From the NCBI RefSeq assembly GCF_000424005.1, contig NZ_AUJB01000008.1, positions 434,001-498,000 on the forward strand: a stretch of 64,000 bases of DNA, read 5' to 3'. Below are positions 1-7,445 of this stretch, piece by piece. A program made the translations under genes and the position numbers. The notes below the pieces were generated by a model. The model was not told where the DNA came from and ran no database searches. It saw only the letters and a list, made by a program, of their open reading frames with translations. Position 1 is the first letter of the stretch. Each line of letters starts with the position of its first letter. The DNA comes from Pseudobutyrivibrio ruminis CF1b (GTDB lineage Bacteria; Bacillota; Clostridia; Lachnospirales; Lachnospiraceae).

Positions 1-1
1 C

Positions 2-475
2 TGGTCTTTAGGCAGCTTTTCTGGTGTTAGATGGGAAAATGTCTATATATCAGCGATTTTTATTTCAGCATCCCTGTTTTTTTCATTCTTTTTATCAAAG
101 CCAATAGGGGCTTATCAGTTAGGTGAAAACTATGCAAGGAATATGGGTGTAAATATTAGTGCACTTAGAATTTCACTTATTATGCTTTCAAGTGTGTTAT
201 CAGGTACAGTAACAGCTTTTGCCGGACCAATTTCTTTTGTAGGAATAGCAGTGCCTCATATTATGAGAGGTCTCATGAGGACTTCGAAACCTATAGTAAT
301 GATTCCAGCATGTTTTTTAGGTGGAGCTATTATCACATTGGTTTGTGACGGTATTGCACGTACTGCCTTTGCACCAGTGGAGTTAAGTATCAGTGCAGTA
401 ACAGCTATCGGACTTGCGCCTGTAGTAATTTATCTTTTAATAAAGCGTAAGGAGGCGGGACATGGAACAAATTAG
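2..475 (+). CDS. FecCD/BtuC-family ABC importer permease (5' truncated)
   Basis: Membrane permease of a type II ABC importer for corrinoids, haem or siderophores; only the last 157 codons lie in the window. The frame is open from base 2, so the ATG at 143 is internal. What is visible is alternating hydrophobic helices and the family signature GPISFVGIAVPH near codons 77-88, followed by the usual C-terminal segment ending in a basic tail (KRKEAGHGTN). The stop overlaps the start of the ATPase gene by 14 bases, so the two are translationally coupled. Position at the head of a cobalamin cluster suggests corrinoid uptake (inference); substrate cannot be read from sequence. Confidence 0.9.
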   Translation, partial: WSLGSFSGVRWENVYISAIFISASLFFSFFLSKPIGAYQLGENYARNMGVNISALRISLIMLSSVLSGTVTAFAGPISFVGIAVPHIMRGLMRTSKPIVMIPACFLGGAIITLVCDGIARTAFAPVELSISAVTAIGLAPVVIYLLIKRKEAGHGTN

Positions 476-1238
476 TGCAAGGGATTTAACAGTCGGATAT
501 GGAAGGGCTGTTATTTCAGATGCGACTTTTCAGGTTTTGCCAGGAGAAATAATAGCATTAATTGGTCCAAATGGTTCTGGAAAATCTACAATACTAAAAA
601 CTATAACAAGACAGCTTAAAAAGATGTCAGGAAAGCTATTTATAGGTGAGGATATAGATGATTCACTTACTGAAGTTGAGCTTGCCAAAAAGATGTCTAT
701 GTTAATGACAGAAAGAATCCATCCGGAGCTGATGACATGCTTTGAGGTGGTGGCCATGGGAAGATATCCATACACGGGCCGACTCGGATTGCTTACTGCT
801 GAGGATAAGAAAAAGGTAGAAGAGGCAATCGCCCTTGTTGGAGCTGAGGATGTAGCTAACAAGGACTTTATGAAGATAAGTGATGGACAGCGTCAGAGAG
901 TCATGCTTGCCAGAGCAATTGCTCAGGAGCCAGAGATAATGATTCTCGACGAGCCTACCTCCTTCCTTGATATTCAGTATAAGATCGATATTTTATCTGT
1001 TATCAAGAAGCTGGCTGTGGAGCGAAATATTGCCGTATTAATGTCTATTCACGAACTTGAATTTGTACCTGCCATTGCAGATAAGGTTATTGGAATCTGT
1101 GATGGAAGTATTTATAAAATCGGAACTCCAGAGGAGATTTTTACAGGGGAGAATTTGGAGAAAATGTACAGGATGAAACCGGGAACCGGAGACAGAATAA
1201 TATCTGGATTATTGGAGTATTCAAAATGTCTAAAGTAA
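462..1238 (+). CDS. ABC importer ATP-binding protein (FepC/BtuD type)
   Basis: Cytoplasmic ATPase that powers the upstream FecCD permease. 258 residues, normal length for the family. Walker A GPNGSGKST at residues 35-43, signature ISDGQ at 139-143 (second glycine of LSGGQ replaced by Asp), Walker B IMILDEPTS at 159-167 and the switch His at about 197 in SIHELE. Start overlaps the permease by 14 bases; the stop overlaps the start of cbiP by 13 bases, placing transport and cobalamin synthesis in one transcription unit. Corrinoid specificity is inferred from context; iron-siderophore or haem transport would look the same. Confidence 0.93.
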   Translation: MEQISARDLTVGYGRAVISDATFQVLPGEIIALIGPNGSGKSTILKTITRQLKKMSGKLFIGEDIDDSLTEVELAKKMSMLMTERIHPELMTCFEVVAMGRYPYTGRLGLLTAEDKKKVEEAIALVGAEDVANKDFMKISDGQRQRVMLARAIAQEPEIMILDEPTSFLDIQYKIDILSVIKKLAVERNIAVLMSIHELEFVPAIADKVIGICDGSIYKIGTPEEIFTGENLEKMYRMKPGTGDRIISGLLEYSKCLK

Positions 1239-2725
1239 TCATGGTCCAGGGCACCATGTCCAATGTAGGTAAAAGCCTTCTGGTGGGTGGCCTGTGCAGA
1301 ATTTTTAAACAGGATGGTCTAAAGGTGGCACCATTTAAATCTCAGAATATGGCGCTGAATTCCTTTGTGACTGCAGATGGTCTGGAGCTTGGAAGAGCCC
1401 AGGCTATGCAGGCAGAGTGCGCAGGTGTGGCACCATCCGTATATATGAATCCTATTTTGCTGAAACCTACAAATGATGTGGGCAGCCAGGTGATTGTAAA
1501 TGGTGAAGTGGTGGGCAATATGTCTGCCAGAGATTATTTCGCTTATAAGAAAAAACTTGTGCCTGATATTCTAGCAGCTTTTCACAAGCTTGAAGAGTGG
1601 GCAGATGTGATTGTAATAGAGGGAGCAGGCTCTCCGGCAGAGATTAATTTAAAGTCAGATGACATTGTAAATATGGGAATGGCAGCCCTTGTGGATGCTC
1701 CTGTTCTTTTGGTGGGAGACATCGACAGAGGTGGTGTTTTCGCACAGCTTCTTGGTACTTTGGAGCTTTTGGAAGAAGATGAAAGAGCCAGAGTAAAAGG
1801 GCTAGTTATAAATAAATTTAGAGGAGATAAGAGTCTCCTTGATTCTGGAATTGAAATGATTGAGCAGATGGGTAAAGTGCCGGTGATTGGCACAGTGCCT
1901 TATGTGCGATTAATGATAGATGATGAGGATAGCCTGAGTGAAAGACTTAGCAATTCCTTTGATTACGGTGATAACGTAAATACGGTAGAGTTGGCGGTGA
2001 TTCGCCTGCCTCGAATATCAAATTTTACTGATATAGCACCTTTTGAAAATATTCCTGGTGTTAATGTTAGATTTATTTCTAACCCAAGGGAGCTGCAAGG
2101 CTCAGACCTTGTAATTATTCCAGGAAGTAAAAATACAATATCGGATTTACGATGGATGCGTGAGTCTGGTATGGAAGCAGCCATAAAGAGATTTGCCATG
2201 ACAGGTCCCGTAGTAGGAATCTGTGGTGGATTCCAAATGATGGGAAATACAGTCCTCGATCCAGAAGGGGTTGAAGAGGGCGGTTCTATCAGAGGACTTG
2301 AGCTGTTTCCTCTTGAAACTGTGCTCAGTGGAGAAAAATATCGCAGCCAGACAGAGGACTGCTTTGATGATTTAACAGGAATTTATTCCGGATTAGCTGG
2401 GGAAGAGTTTGTAGGTTATGAGATTCACAATGGTGTGACAACCGTTGATTCAGAGAATCCTTCCTTGGAGATTGTGGAGCGGGATGATGAAGGAAATATT
2501 ATTCTTGTTCAGAATAAAAATCTTCTTGGAACCTATGTCCATGGAATTTTTGATAATGGAGATTTGGCATACAGACTTGTTTCTGAAATCGCCCAGTCAA
2601 AGGGGCTCAGCCTTGAAGCTGACTCTGTAGATTACCAGCAGCTAAAGGAAGCAGAGTACGATAAGCTGGCTCAGGTGTTACGTGAAAATTTAGATATGGA
2701 GTATATATATAAAATATTAGGATGA
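1226..2725 (+). CDS. cbiP: Cobyric acid synthase
   Basis: Glutamine-dependent amidation of adenosylcobyrinic acid a,c-diamide at the b, d, e and g side chains to give cobyric acid. 499 residues, standard length. The N-terminal dethiobiotin-synthetase-like ATPase domain starts with GTMSNVGKS (residues 9-17); the C-terminal class I glutaminase domain has the nucleophile Cys333 in GICGGFQMMG and His439 in YVHGIFDNG. Overlaps the ABC ATPase gene upstream and cbiC downstream (4 bases), consistent with a single operon. The pair GGFQMMG and YVHGIF distinguishes it from CbiA, which is encoded separately at 9514-10854. Confidence 0.96.
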   Translation: MSKVIMVQGTMSNVGKSLLVGGLCRIFKQDGLKVAPFKSQNMALNSFVTADGLELGRAQAMQAECAGVAPSVYMNPILLKPTNDVGSQVIVNGEVVGNMSARDYFAYKKKLVPDILAAFHKLEEWADVIVIEGAGSPAEINLKSDDIVNMGMAALVDAPVLLVGDIDRGGVFAQLLGTLELLEEDERARVKGLVINKFRGDKSLLDSGIEMIEQMGKVPVIGTVPYVRLMIDDEDSLSERLSNSFDYGDNVNTVELAVIRLPRISNFTDIAPFENIPGVNVRFISNPRELQGSDLVIIPGSKNTISDLRWMRESGMEAAIKRFAMTGPVVGICGGFQMMGNTVLDPEGVEEGGSIRGLELFPLETVLSGEKYRSQTEDCFDDLTGIYSGLAGEEFVGYEIHNGVTTVDSENPSLEIVERDDEGNIILVQNKNLLGTYVHGIFDNGDLAYRLVSEIAQSKGLSLEADSVDYQQLKEAEYDKLAQVLRENLDMEYIYKILG

Positions 2726-3351
2726 ATATAGAATTTGTACTTCCAAACGAAATTGAAAAAAGAAGCTTTGAAATAATCAGGCAGGAGCTGGCTGATCGAG
2801 GTGTCACACTCCCTCCCCAGGAGGCTCCAATCACTATGCGAACCATTCATACCAGCGCAGATTTTGATTACGCCGAAACTATGCGCTATTCAAGTGGCGG
2901 CATAGAAAAGGCCAGAGAGCTCATCAGAAACGGGGCTGACATTGTCACAGACACAAACATGGCCTTATCTGGAATTAACAAAAAGAAGCTGGCTACTTAT
3001 GGCGGTCAGGTACATTGCTTCATGGCTGACGAGGATGTGGCAGCAGAAGCCAAAGAACGCCAGGTTACCCGTGCTACTGTATCAATGGAGCGGGCAGCCA
3101 AGCTTGGAAAGCCTGTAATCTTTGCAATAGGCAATGCACCTACAGCACTTATTTCACTTTATGAAATGATGGAAGCAGGTACCTTCACTCCAGAGTTTGT
3201 CATAGGAGTACCTGTTGGTTTTGTAAATGTAGTGGCAGCCAAGGAATTATTCCTAAATTCTGACGTGCCATACATCATAAACGAAGGAAGAAAAGGTGGC
3301 AGCAACATCGCAGCCGCTATATGTAATGCGCTTATATATGGTATAGAATGA
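2722..3351 (+). CDS. cbiC: Cobalt-precorrin-8 methylmutase
   Basis: Moves the methyl group from C11 to C12 of cobalt-precorrin-8, giving cobyrinic acid. 209 residues, full length. The catalytic histidine expected at position 43 (CobH numbering) is present in RTIHTSADFD. The GNAPTAL segment and the C-terminal GRKGGSNIAAAICNAL are typical of the family. ATG overlaps the cbiP stop by 4 bases. It is the last gene before a ~520 bp insertion that separates it from cbiD. Confidence 0.95.
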   Translation: MNIEFVLPNEIEKRSFEIIRQELADRGVTLPPQEAPITMRTIHTSADFDYAETMRYSSGGIEKARELIRNGADIVTDTNMALSGINKKKLATYGGQVHCFMADEDVAAEAKERQVTRATVSMERAAKLGKPVIFAIGNAPTALISLYEMMEAGTFTPEFVIGVPVGFVNVVAAKELFLNSDVPYIINEGRKGGSNIAAAICNALIYGIE

Positions 3352-3383
3352 AACCTTCCATCCTAACGGCTGGAAGCTCTTGA

Positions 3384-3434
3384 TTAAGCCTTCCCCTTGA
3401 GGGGAAGGTGTCAGCGGAGCTGACGGATGAGGTG
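3384..3434. repeat. Left inverted repeat of DUF559 element
   Basis: About 51 bp whose reverse complement matches 3852-3903 at most positions. It contains two internal palindromes: CTTCCCCTTGAGGGGAAG (3389-3406 region) and GTCAGCGGAGCTGAC (3410-3424), and starts with TTAAG. A further small palindrome, GCTTCCCGAAGGGAAGC, follows at 3438-3454. Together with the right copy it bounds the DUF559 gene. Confidence 0.85.
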
Positions 3435-3484
3435 TATGCTTCCCGAAGGGAAGCCAAAATTCATTTTACATCAAGGTGATAATT

Positions 3485-3844
3485 ATGAATGAAAACTATA
3501 ATCCATTGTTGAAGTCATACTCACAAAAACTGAGAAAAGAAATGACAAAAGAAGAGAAGCATTTATGGTTTGATTGTCTTAAACAATTGCCATTAACTTT
3601 TAAGAGACAACAGATTATAGGTGATTATATAGTTGACTTTTATTGTGCCAAGAAAAGTATAGTAATAGAGTTGGATGGAAGTCAGCATTATGAAAAAGAT
3701 GGAATAGAAAAGGATAATGAGAGGGACTCTTTTATGCAAAGTAAAGGAATCAAGGTCCTTAGATATTCAAACTATGATATTAATAAAAATTTTATAGCTG
3801 TTTGTGAGGATATAAGAAAGAATTTAGGTTTATCTAATGAATAA
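3485..3844 (+). CDS. DUF559 endonuclease-like protein (PD-(D/E)XK fold)
   Basis: Small protein of 119 residues with the DUF559/Vsr-like nuclease core: Asp in GDYIVDFYC, then the ELD motif in IVIELDGSQHYE, and the ending KVLRYSNYDI. The predicted fold is a single-domain nuclease; its real activity is unknown. ATG at 3485 is chosen because AAGG at 3473-3476 sits at proper distance; a GTG at 3476 overlaps that site. It interrupts the cobalamin genes and is flanked by ~51 bp inverted repeats, so it is probably cargo or the enzyme of a small mobile element (inference). Its stop overlaps the cbiD start. Confidence 0.85.
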   Translation: MNENYNPLLKSYSQKLRKEMTKEEKHLWFDCLKQLPLTFKRQQIIGDYIVDFYCAKKSIVIELDGSQHYEKDGIEKDNERDSFMQSKGIKVLRYSNYDINKNFIAVCEDIRKNLGLSNE

Positions 3845-5015
3845 GGTACAGACACCTCATCAGTCACCTTCGGTGACAGCTTCCCCTCAAGGGGAAGCCT
3901 TAAGAAAAGGATTCACCACGGGGAGCTGTGCGGCAGCTGCTGCGAAGGCGGCAACGTACATGCTTCTGACAGGGCAGGAAAAACTGAATATTGAGATTGA
4001 GACTCCTGCAGGAATCATGTTTGCAACTGACATTGTGGATGTGAATCGTGGTGAAGAGCAGGTGAGTTGTGCTGTGATTAAGGATGGTGGAGATGATCCC
4101 GATGTGACTACAGGTTGCCATGTGACAGCAACAGTAAGCATTTTGGTGCCATCGGCAGAGGCTACAGCAGGACAGAGCCTGGAGCTTGAGATTGATGGTG
4201 GTGAAGGGGTAGGCAGGGTGACTTTGCCAGGACTTGACCAGCCAGTTGGAAATGCAGCCATCAATCATGTGCCAAGAGAGATGATTGAAAAGGAAGTGAC
4301 AGAGGTCTGCCAGTTGTTAGATTTCAACGGCAAGCTTCAGATAATCATTTCCATTCCTGAGGGAGTGGAGCTGGCAAGTAAGACATTCAATCCCCGACTT
4401 GGAATAGTAAATGGTATTTCAGTCCTTGGAACCACAGGGATAGTGGAGCCTATGAGTGCCAAGGCTCTTATTGATACCATAGAAGTGGAGCTGAACCAAA
4501 AGAAAGAACTGGGATTTAAGACAGCCATAGTCACTCCAGGAAATTATGGACTGAAGTTCATGAAGGATTGCTATGACTATGATTTGGATAAGAGTGTAAA
4601 ATGCTCAAACTTTATCGGTGAGACAGTGGATATATGCATTAGACTTGGGTTTGAAGGCATGCTCATCACTGGCCATATTGGAAAGCTTATTAAGGTGGCC
4701 GGAGGCATTATGAACACCCACTCCCATGAGGCGGATGCCAGAATGGAAATTTTATCTGCCTGTGCACTAAGAGCAGGAGCAGATGCTGTGCTTGCAGGGA
4801 AAATATTAGATTGTCTCAATACCGAAGAGGCATTAAAGCTTGTAGATGAAGCAGGTTTACTAAAACCTACCATGGATATTGCCTTGGAAAAGATACTTTT
4901 CTACCTGGACTTCAGAGCACAGGGCAGATTGAAGCTTGATTGTATTTTATATTCAAATGATTTTGGACTCCTTGCAGAGTCAGAAAATGCCAAGAATATT
5001 TTGGAGGATATATGA
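3837..5015 (+). CDS. cbiD: Cobalt-precorrin-5B C1-methyltransferase
   Basis: SAM-dependent methylation at C1 of cobalt-precorrin-5B in the anaerobic pathway. 392 residues. The family's N-terminal hallmark is RKGFTTGSCAAAAAKAA at residues 23-39; GHIGKLIKVAGG occurs at about residue 280. Residues 1-22 are not family-like: they are a translation of the right inverted repeat of the adjacent DUF559 element. ATG at 3837 overlaps the DUF559 stop; an in-frame GTG at 3873 inside the repeat is an alternative start. The native start codon seems to have been lost or replaced by the insertion. The gene ends overlapping cbiF by 4 bases. Confidence 0.94.
   Translation: MNKVQTPHQSPSVTASPQGEALRKGFTTGSCAAAAAKAATYMLLTGQEKLNIEIETPAGIMFATDIVDVNRGEEQVSCAVIKDGGDDPDVTTGCHVTATVSILVPSAEATAGQSLELEIDGGEGVGRVTLPGLDQPVGNAAINHVPREMIEKEVTEVCQLLDFNGKLQIIISIPEGVELASKTFNPRLGIVNGISVLGTTGIVEPMSAKALIDTIEVELNQKKELGFKTAIVTPGNYGLKFMKDCYDYDLDKSVKCSNFIGETVDICIRLGFEGMLITGHIGKLIKVAGGIMNTHSHEADARMEILSACALRAGADAVLAGKILDCLNTEEALKLVDEAGLLKPTMDIALEKILFYLDFRAQGRLKLDCILYSNDFGLLAESENAKNILEDI
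3852..3903. repeat. Right inverted repeat of DUF559 element, translated as CbiD N-terminus
   Basis: Reverse-complement partner of 3384-3434, with its own palindromes GTCACCTTCGGTGAC and CTTCCCCTCAAGGGGAAG, ending in CTTAA. It lies inside the cbiD reading frame and encodes codons ~6-22 of the predicted protein. Confidence 0.85.
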
Positions 5016-5767
5016 TTTATTTCGTTGGTGCAGGCTGTGGAGCAGCCGACCTGATTACAGTTAGAGGAATGAAGCTTTTGCAGCTTGCAGATGTGATAAT
5101 TTATGCAGGCTCACTGGTTAATCCAGAACTTTTGGAATATGCCAAGAAAAGCTGCGAGATTCACAACAGTGCCACCATGACTTTGGATGAGGTCATGGAG
5201 GTGATGCTTAAAGCTGACAAGGAAAACAAAACTCTTGTGAGACTTCACACTGGAGAGCCAAGCATCTATGGAGCTGTGCAGGAGCAGATGCATATTCTTG
5301 ATGAAAATGGGATTGCTTATGAAAGTTGTCCTGGTGTCAGCGCATGTTTTGGCGCGGCGGCCGCTCTCAATCTGGAATACACACTGCCTGAAGTAAGCCA
5401 GTCTCTTATTATTACAAGAATGGCTGGTCGCACCGGGGTTCCTAAGAAGGAATCCATTGAAAGCTTTGCGGCTCATGGTGCATCAATGGCGATTTATCTT
5501 AGCTCAGGAATGTTAAAGGAGCTTCAGGAAAGACTCCTTGCTGGAGGTTACAGAGAGGATACTCCTGCAGCAATAGTTTATAAAGCCAGCTGGCCAGAGG
5601 AAGAAAAGTACATCTGTACAGTAGGAACTCTGGCAAAAACAGGTGAAGAAAATGAGATTAAAAATCTCGCAGTAGTATTAGTTGGTGATGTGATAGCAAA
5701 GTCTGGCTACGCACTATCAAAACTATATGACCCAGAGTTTGAAACAGCTTTTAGGAAACCAAAATGA
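5012..5767 (+). CDS. cbiF: Cobalt-precorrin-4 C11-methyltransferase
   Basis: Tetrapyrrole methylase that adds the C11 methyl group from SAM. 251 residues, normal length. The N-terminal SAM loop reads VGAGCGAADLITVRG (residues 5-19), with Cys where a proline is usual in the GPG loop; VRLHTGEPSIYGA and PGVSACFGAAAAL are the other expected family motifs. It overlaps cbiD upstream and cbiG downstream by 4 bases each. CobM of the aerobic pathway is homologous; the cbiD/cbiG neighbours indicate the anaerobic route. Confidence 0.95.
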   Translation: MIYFVGAGCGAADLITVRGMKLLQLADVIIYAGSLVNPELLEYAKKSCEIHNSATMTLDEVMEVMLKADKENKTLVRLHTGEPSIYGAVQEQMHILDENGIAYESCPGVSACFGAAAALNLEYTLPEVSQSLIITRMAGRTGVPKKESIESFAAHGASMAIYLSSGMLKELQERLLAGGYREDTPAAIVYKASWPEEEKYICTVGTLAKTGEENEIKNLAVVLVGDVIAKSGYALSKLYDPEFETAFRKPK

Positions 5768-6711
5768 AAATAATAAAAGTAGTGTATTTTACTGAAAATG
5801 GAAAAATGACATTGCAAAAGCTGAAGGAGGCGGAGGTCCAGTTTATCTTTGAGGAAAAGGAGGCGGATGCCGACTTAAAGCAGTGGACAAAAGAGGCCTT
5901 TGAGATGCATCTTCCTATATTGTTTATTGGGGCAACGGGGATTGCGGTACGCGCTATTGCTCCTTTTGTAGAGAGTAAGCTTACTGATTCGCCGGTACTT
6001 GTAATGGATGAGCTGGGGAAGAATGTGATTCCGATTTTGTCAGGACATTTTGGTGGTGCCAATGAAATAGCAACTGAGATTGCGGCATTAGCTGGGGCAA
6101 ATGCAATTATCACTACAGCAACAGATATAAATAACGTATTTGCGGTAGATGTATTTGCAAAAGTCAACGGCCTTAAAATCACTGATAAAGATAAGATAAA
6201 AATCGTATCATCAAAGGTACTAAAAGGGGAAAAGCTAAAGCTTACCCAGACAGATGATGCAATAGAAATAGATGAACTTAGGCTTGAGCCTAAAAGACTG
6301 GTTCTTGGAATGGGCTGTAAAAAGGATAAGCCCTTTGAAGACTTAAAAGCCTTCCTTAATGAGTTTTATACAGATCAGGAGCTAAAGGATAATCTTTATG
6401 CTATTTGCTCCATAGATGTGAAGGAAAGGGAGACAGGATTAATCAAACTGGCCCAGTACTACGGTGCAGAATTCCTTACATTTTCCGCAGAGGAACTAAA
6501 AAATGCACCAGGAGAATACCAGGAATCAGATTTCGTAAATGAAACTGTGGGCGTGGGAAATGTCTGCGAAAGAGCAGCAGTGCTTGGAGCTGGAAAAGAC
6601 TCAACATTGATAAAAAATAAAAGTGCAAAAAACGGAATGACTTTTGCAGAGGCACGTCGTGAAAAGATAGATTTGAAAATGGAGAGAAAATGGCAGGACA
6701 TATTTATATAG
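5764..6711 (+). CDS. cbiG: Cobalt-precorrin-5A hydrolase
   Basis: Opens the delta-lactone of cobalt-precorrin-5A, releasing acetaldehyde. 315 residues. The N-terminal domain has GATGIAVRAIAPF (about 57-69) and LSGHFGGANEIA; the C-terminal CbiG_C domain begins near LVLGMGCKKDKPF (about 180) and includes SVCERAA-like VGNVCERAAVLGAG. The 3' end overlaps cbiH by 22 bases. All expected domains are present. Confidence 0.94.
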   Translation: MKIIKVVYFTENGKMTLQKLKEAEVQFIFEEKEADADLKQWTKEAFEMHLPILFIGATGIAVRAIAPFVESKLTDSPVLVMDELGKNVIPILSGHFGGANEIATEIAALAGANAIITTATDINNVFAVDVFAKVNGLKITDKDKIKIVSSKVLKGEKLKLTQTDDAIEIDELRLEPKRLVLGMGCKKDKPFEDLKAFLNEFYTDQELKDNLYAICSIDVKERETGLIKLAQYYGAEFLTFSAEELKNAPGEYQESDFVNETVGVGNVCERAAVLGAGKDSTLIKNKSAKNGMTFAEARREKIDLKMERKWQDIFI

Positions 6712-7445
6712 TTGGAATGGGACCAGGTGACAAAACAATGATGACAACAGAGGCATATGATGCCATGGAAAAAGCAGACGTCATTGTTGGATACACCGTA
6801 TATATCGATCTTGTAAAGGAACATTTCCCTGACAAGGAATTCTTTACAACTCCTATGCGAAAGGAAATCGAAAGATGCAGAGCCTGCTATGATTTTGCAA
6901 TAGAGGGAAAAGATGTGGCTTTCATCTGCAGTGGAGATGCTGGAGTATATGGCATGGCTGCGCCTATGTATGAGCTCCTTCCGGAATACGTAAATGCGAA
7001 TCCAGAAATTTCAGAGGACAGTATTACAGTTATCCCTGGTGTGACAGCTGCTATTTCAGGTGCTGCAGTACTTGGTTCTCCAATCAATCACGATTTTTGC
7101 GTGATTAGTCTTAGCGATTTACTTACTCCATGGGAGGTAATAGAGCGCAGAATCATCTCTGCTATCTATGGAGATTTTGCTATAGCAATCTACAATCCAT
7201 CCAGTCACAAGCGTCACGATTATTTACAGAAGGCCTGCGATATTATGCTGGCAGCAGGTGCCAGGGAAGACAGAGCCTGTGGCTATGTAGAAAACATAGG
7301 ACGAGAAGGTTGCAAGGGCACAGTATGTACTCTCAAAGAGCTGAGAGATACACAGGTAAATATGTTTACCACTGTTTTTATTGGAAGTTCCAGAAGTGAA
7401 ATCATAAATAACAAACTGGTTACACCAAGAGGATACAAAATATGA
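6690..7445 (+). CDS. cbiH: Cobalt-precorrin-3B C17-methyltransferase
   Basis: Ring-contracting tetrapyrrole methylase acting on cobalt-precorrin-3. 251 residues. SAM loop VGMGPGDKTMMT at residues 8-19, FICSGDAGVYGMA near 75, IPGVTAAISGAAVLGSP near 113-130, and the C-terminal TTVFIGSS. ATG follows GGAGAG (6680-6685) inside the end of cbiG. No extra C-terminal domain (such as a nitrite-reductase-like or CbiG fusion) is present. Confidence 0.95.
   Translation: MAGHIYIVGMGPGDKTMMTTEAYDAMEKADVIVGYTVYIDLVKEHFPDKEFFTTPMRKEIERCRACYDFAIEGKDVAFICSGDAGVYGMAAPMYELLPEYVNANPEISEDSITVIPGVTAAISGAAVLGSPINHDFCVISLSDLLTPWEVIERRIISAIYGDFAIAIYNPSSHKRHDYLQKACDIMLAAGAREDRACGYVENIGREGCKGTVCTLKELRDTQVNMFTTVFIGSSRSEIINNKLVTPRGYKI

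Larger units (their letters stand above)
3384..3903. mobile_element. Putative ~520 bp DUF559 inverted-repeat element
   Basis: Inverted repeats at 3384-3434 and 3852-3903 enclose one gene, a DUF559 nuclease-like protein. Both outer ends read TTAA. The element lies between cbiC and cbiD, where all other neighbours overlap or nearly touch, so it looks inserted. There is no transposase; mobility would have to come from the nuclease or from another element in trans. Whether TTAA is a target duplication or part of the repeat cannot be told from one copy. Confidence 0.6.

Noticed and set aside
1-500. Cobalamin riboswitch for the B12 operon
   Set aside because: No leader is in the window: the first gene is already open at base 2. 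No B12-box-like stretch was noticed further down.
3355-3376. Terminator after cbiC
   Set aside because: CTTCCA/TGGAAG is a weak stem with a 10-base loop and no T run; the operon continues beyond.
3887-4268. Minus-strand frames of 122-125 codons opposite cbiD
   Set aside because: Shadow frames of a clearly conserved plus-strand gene.
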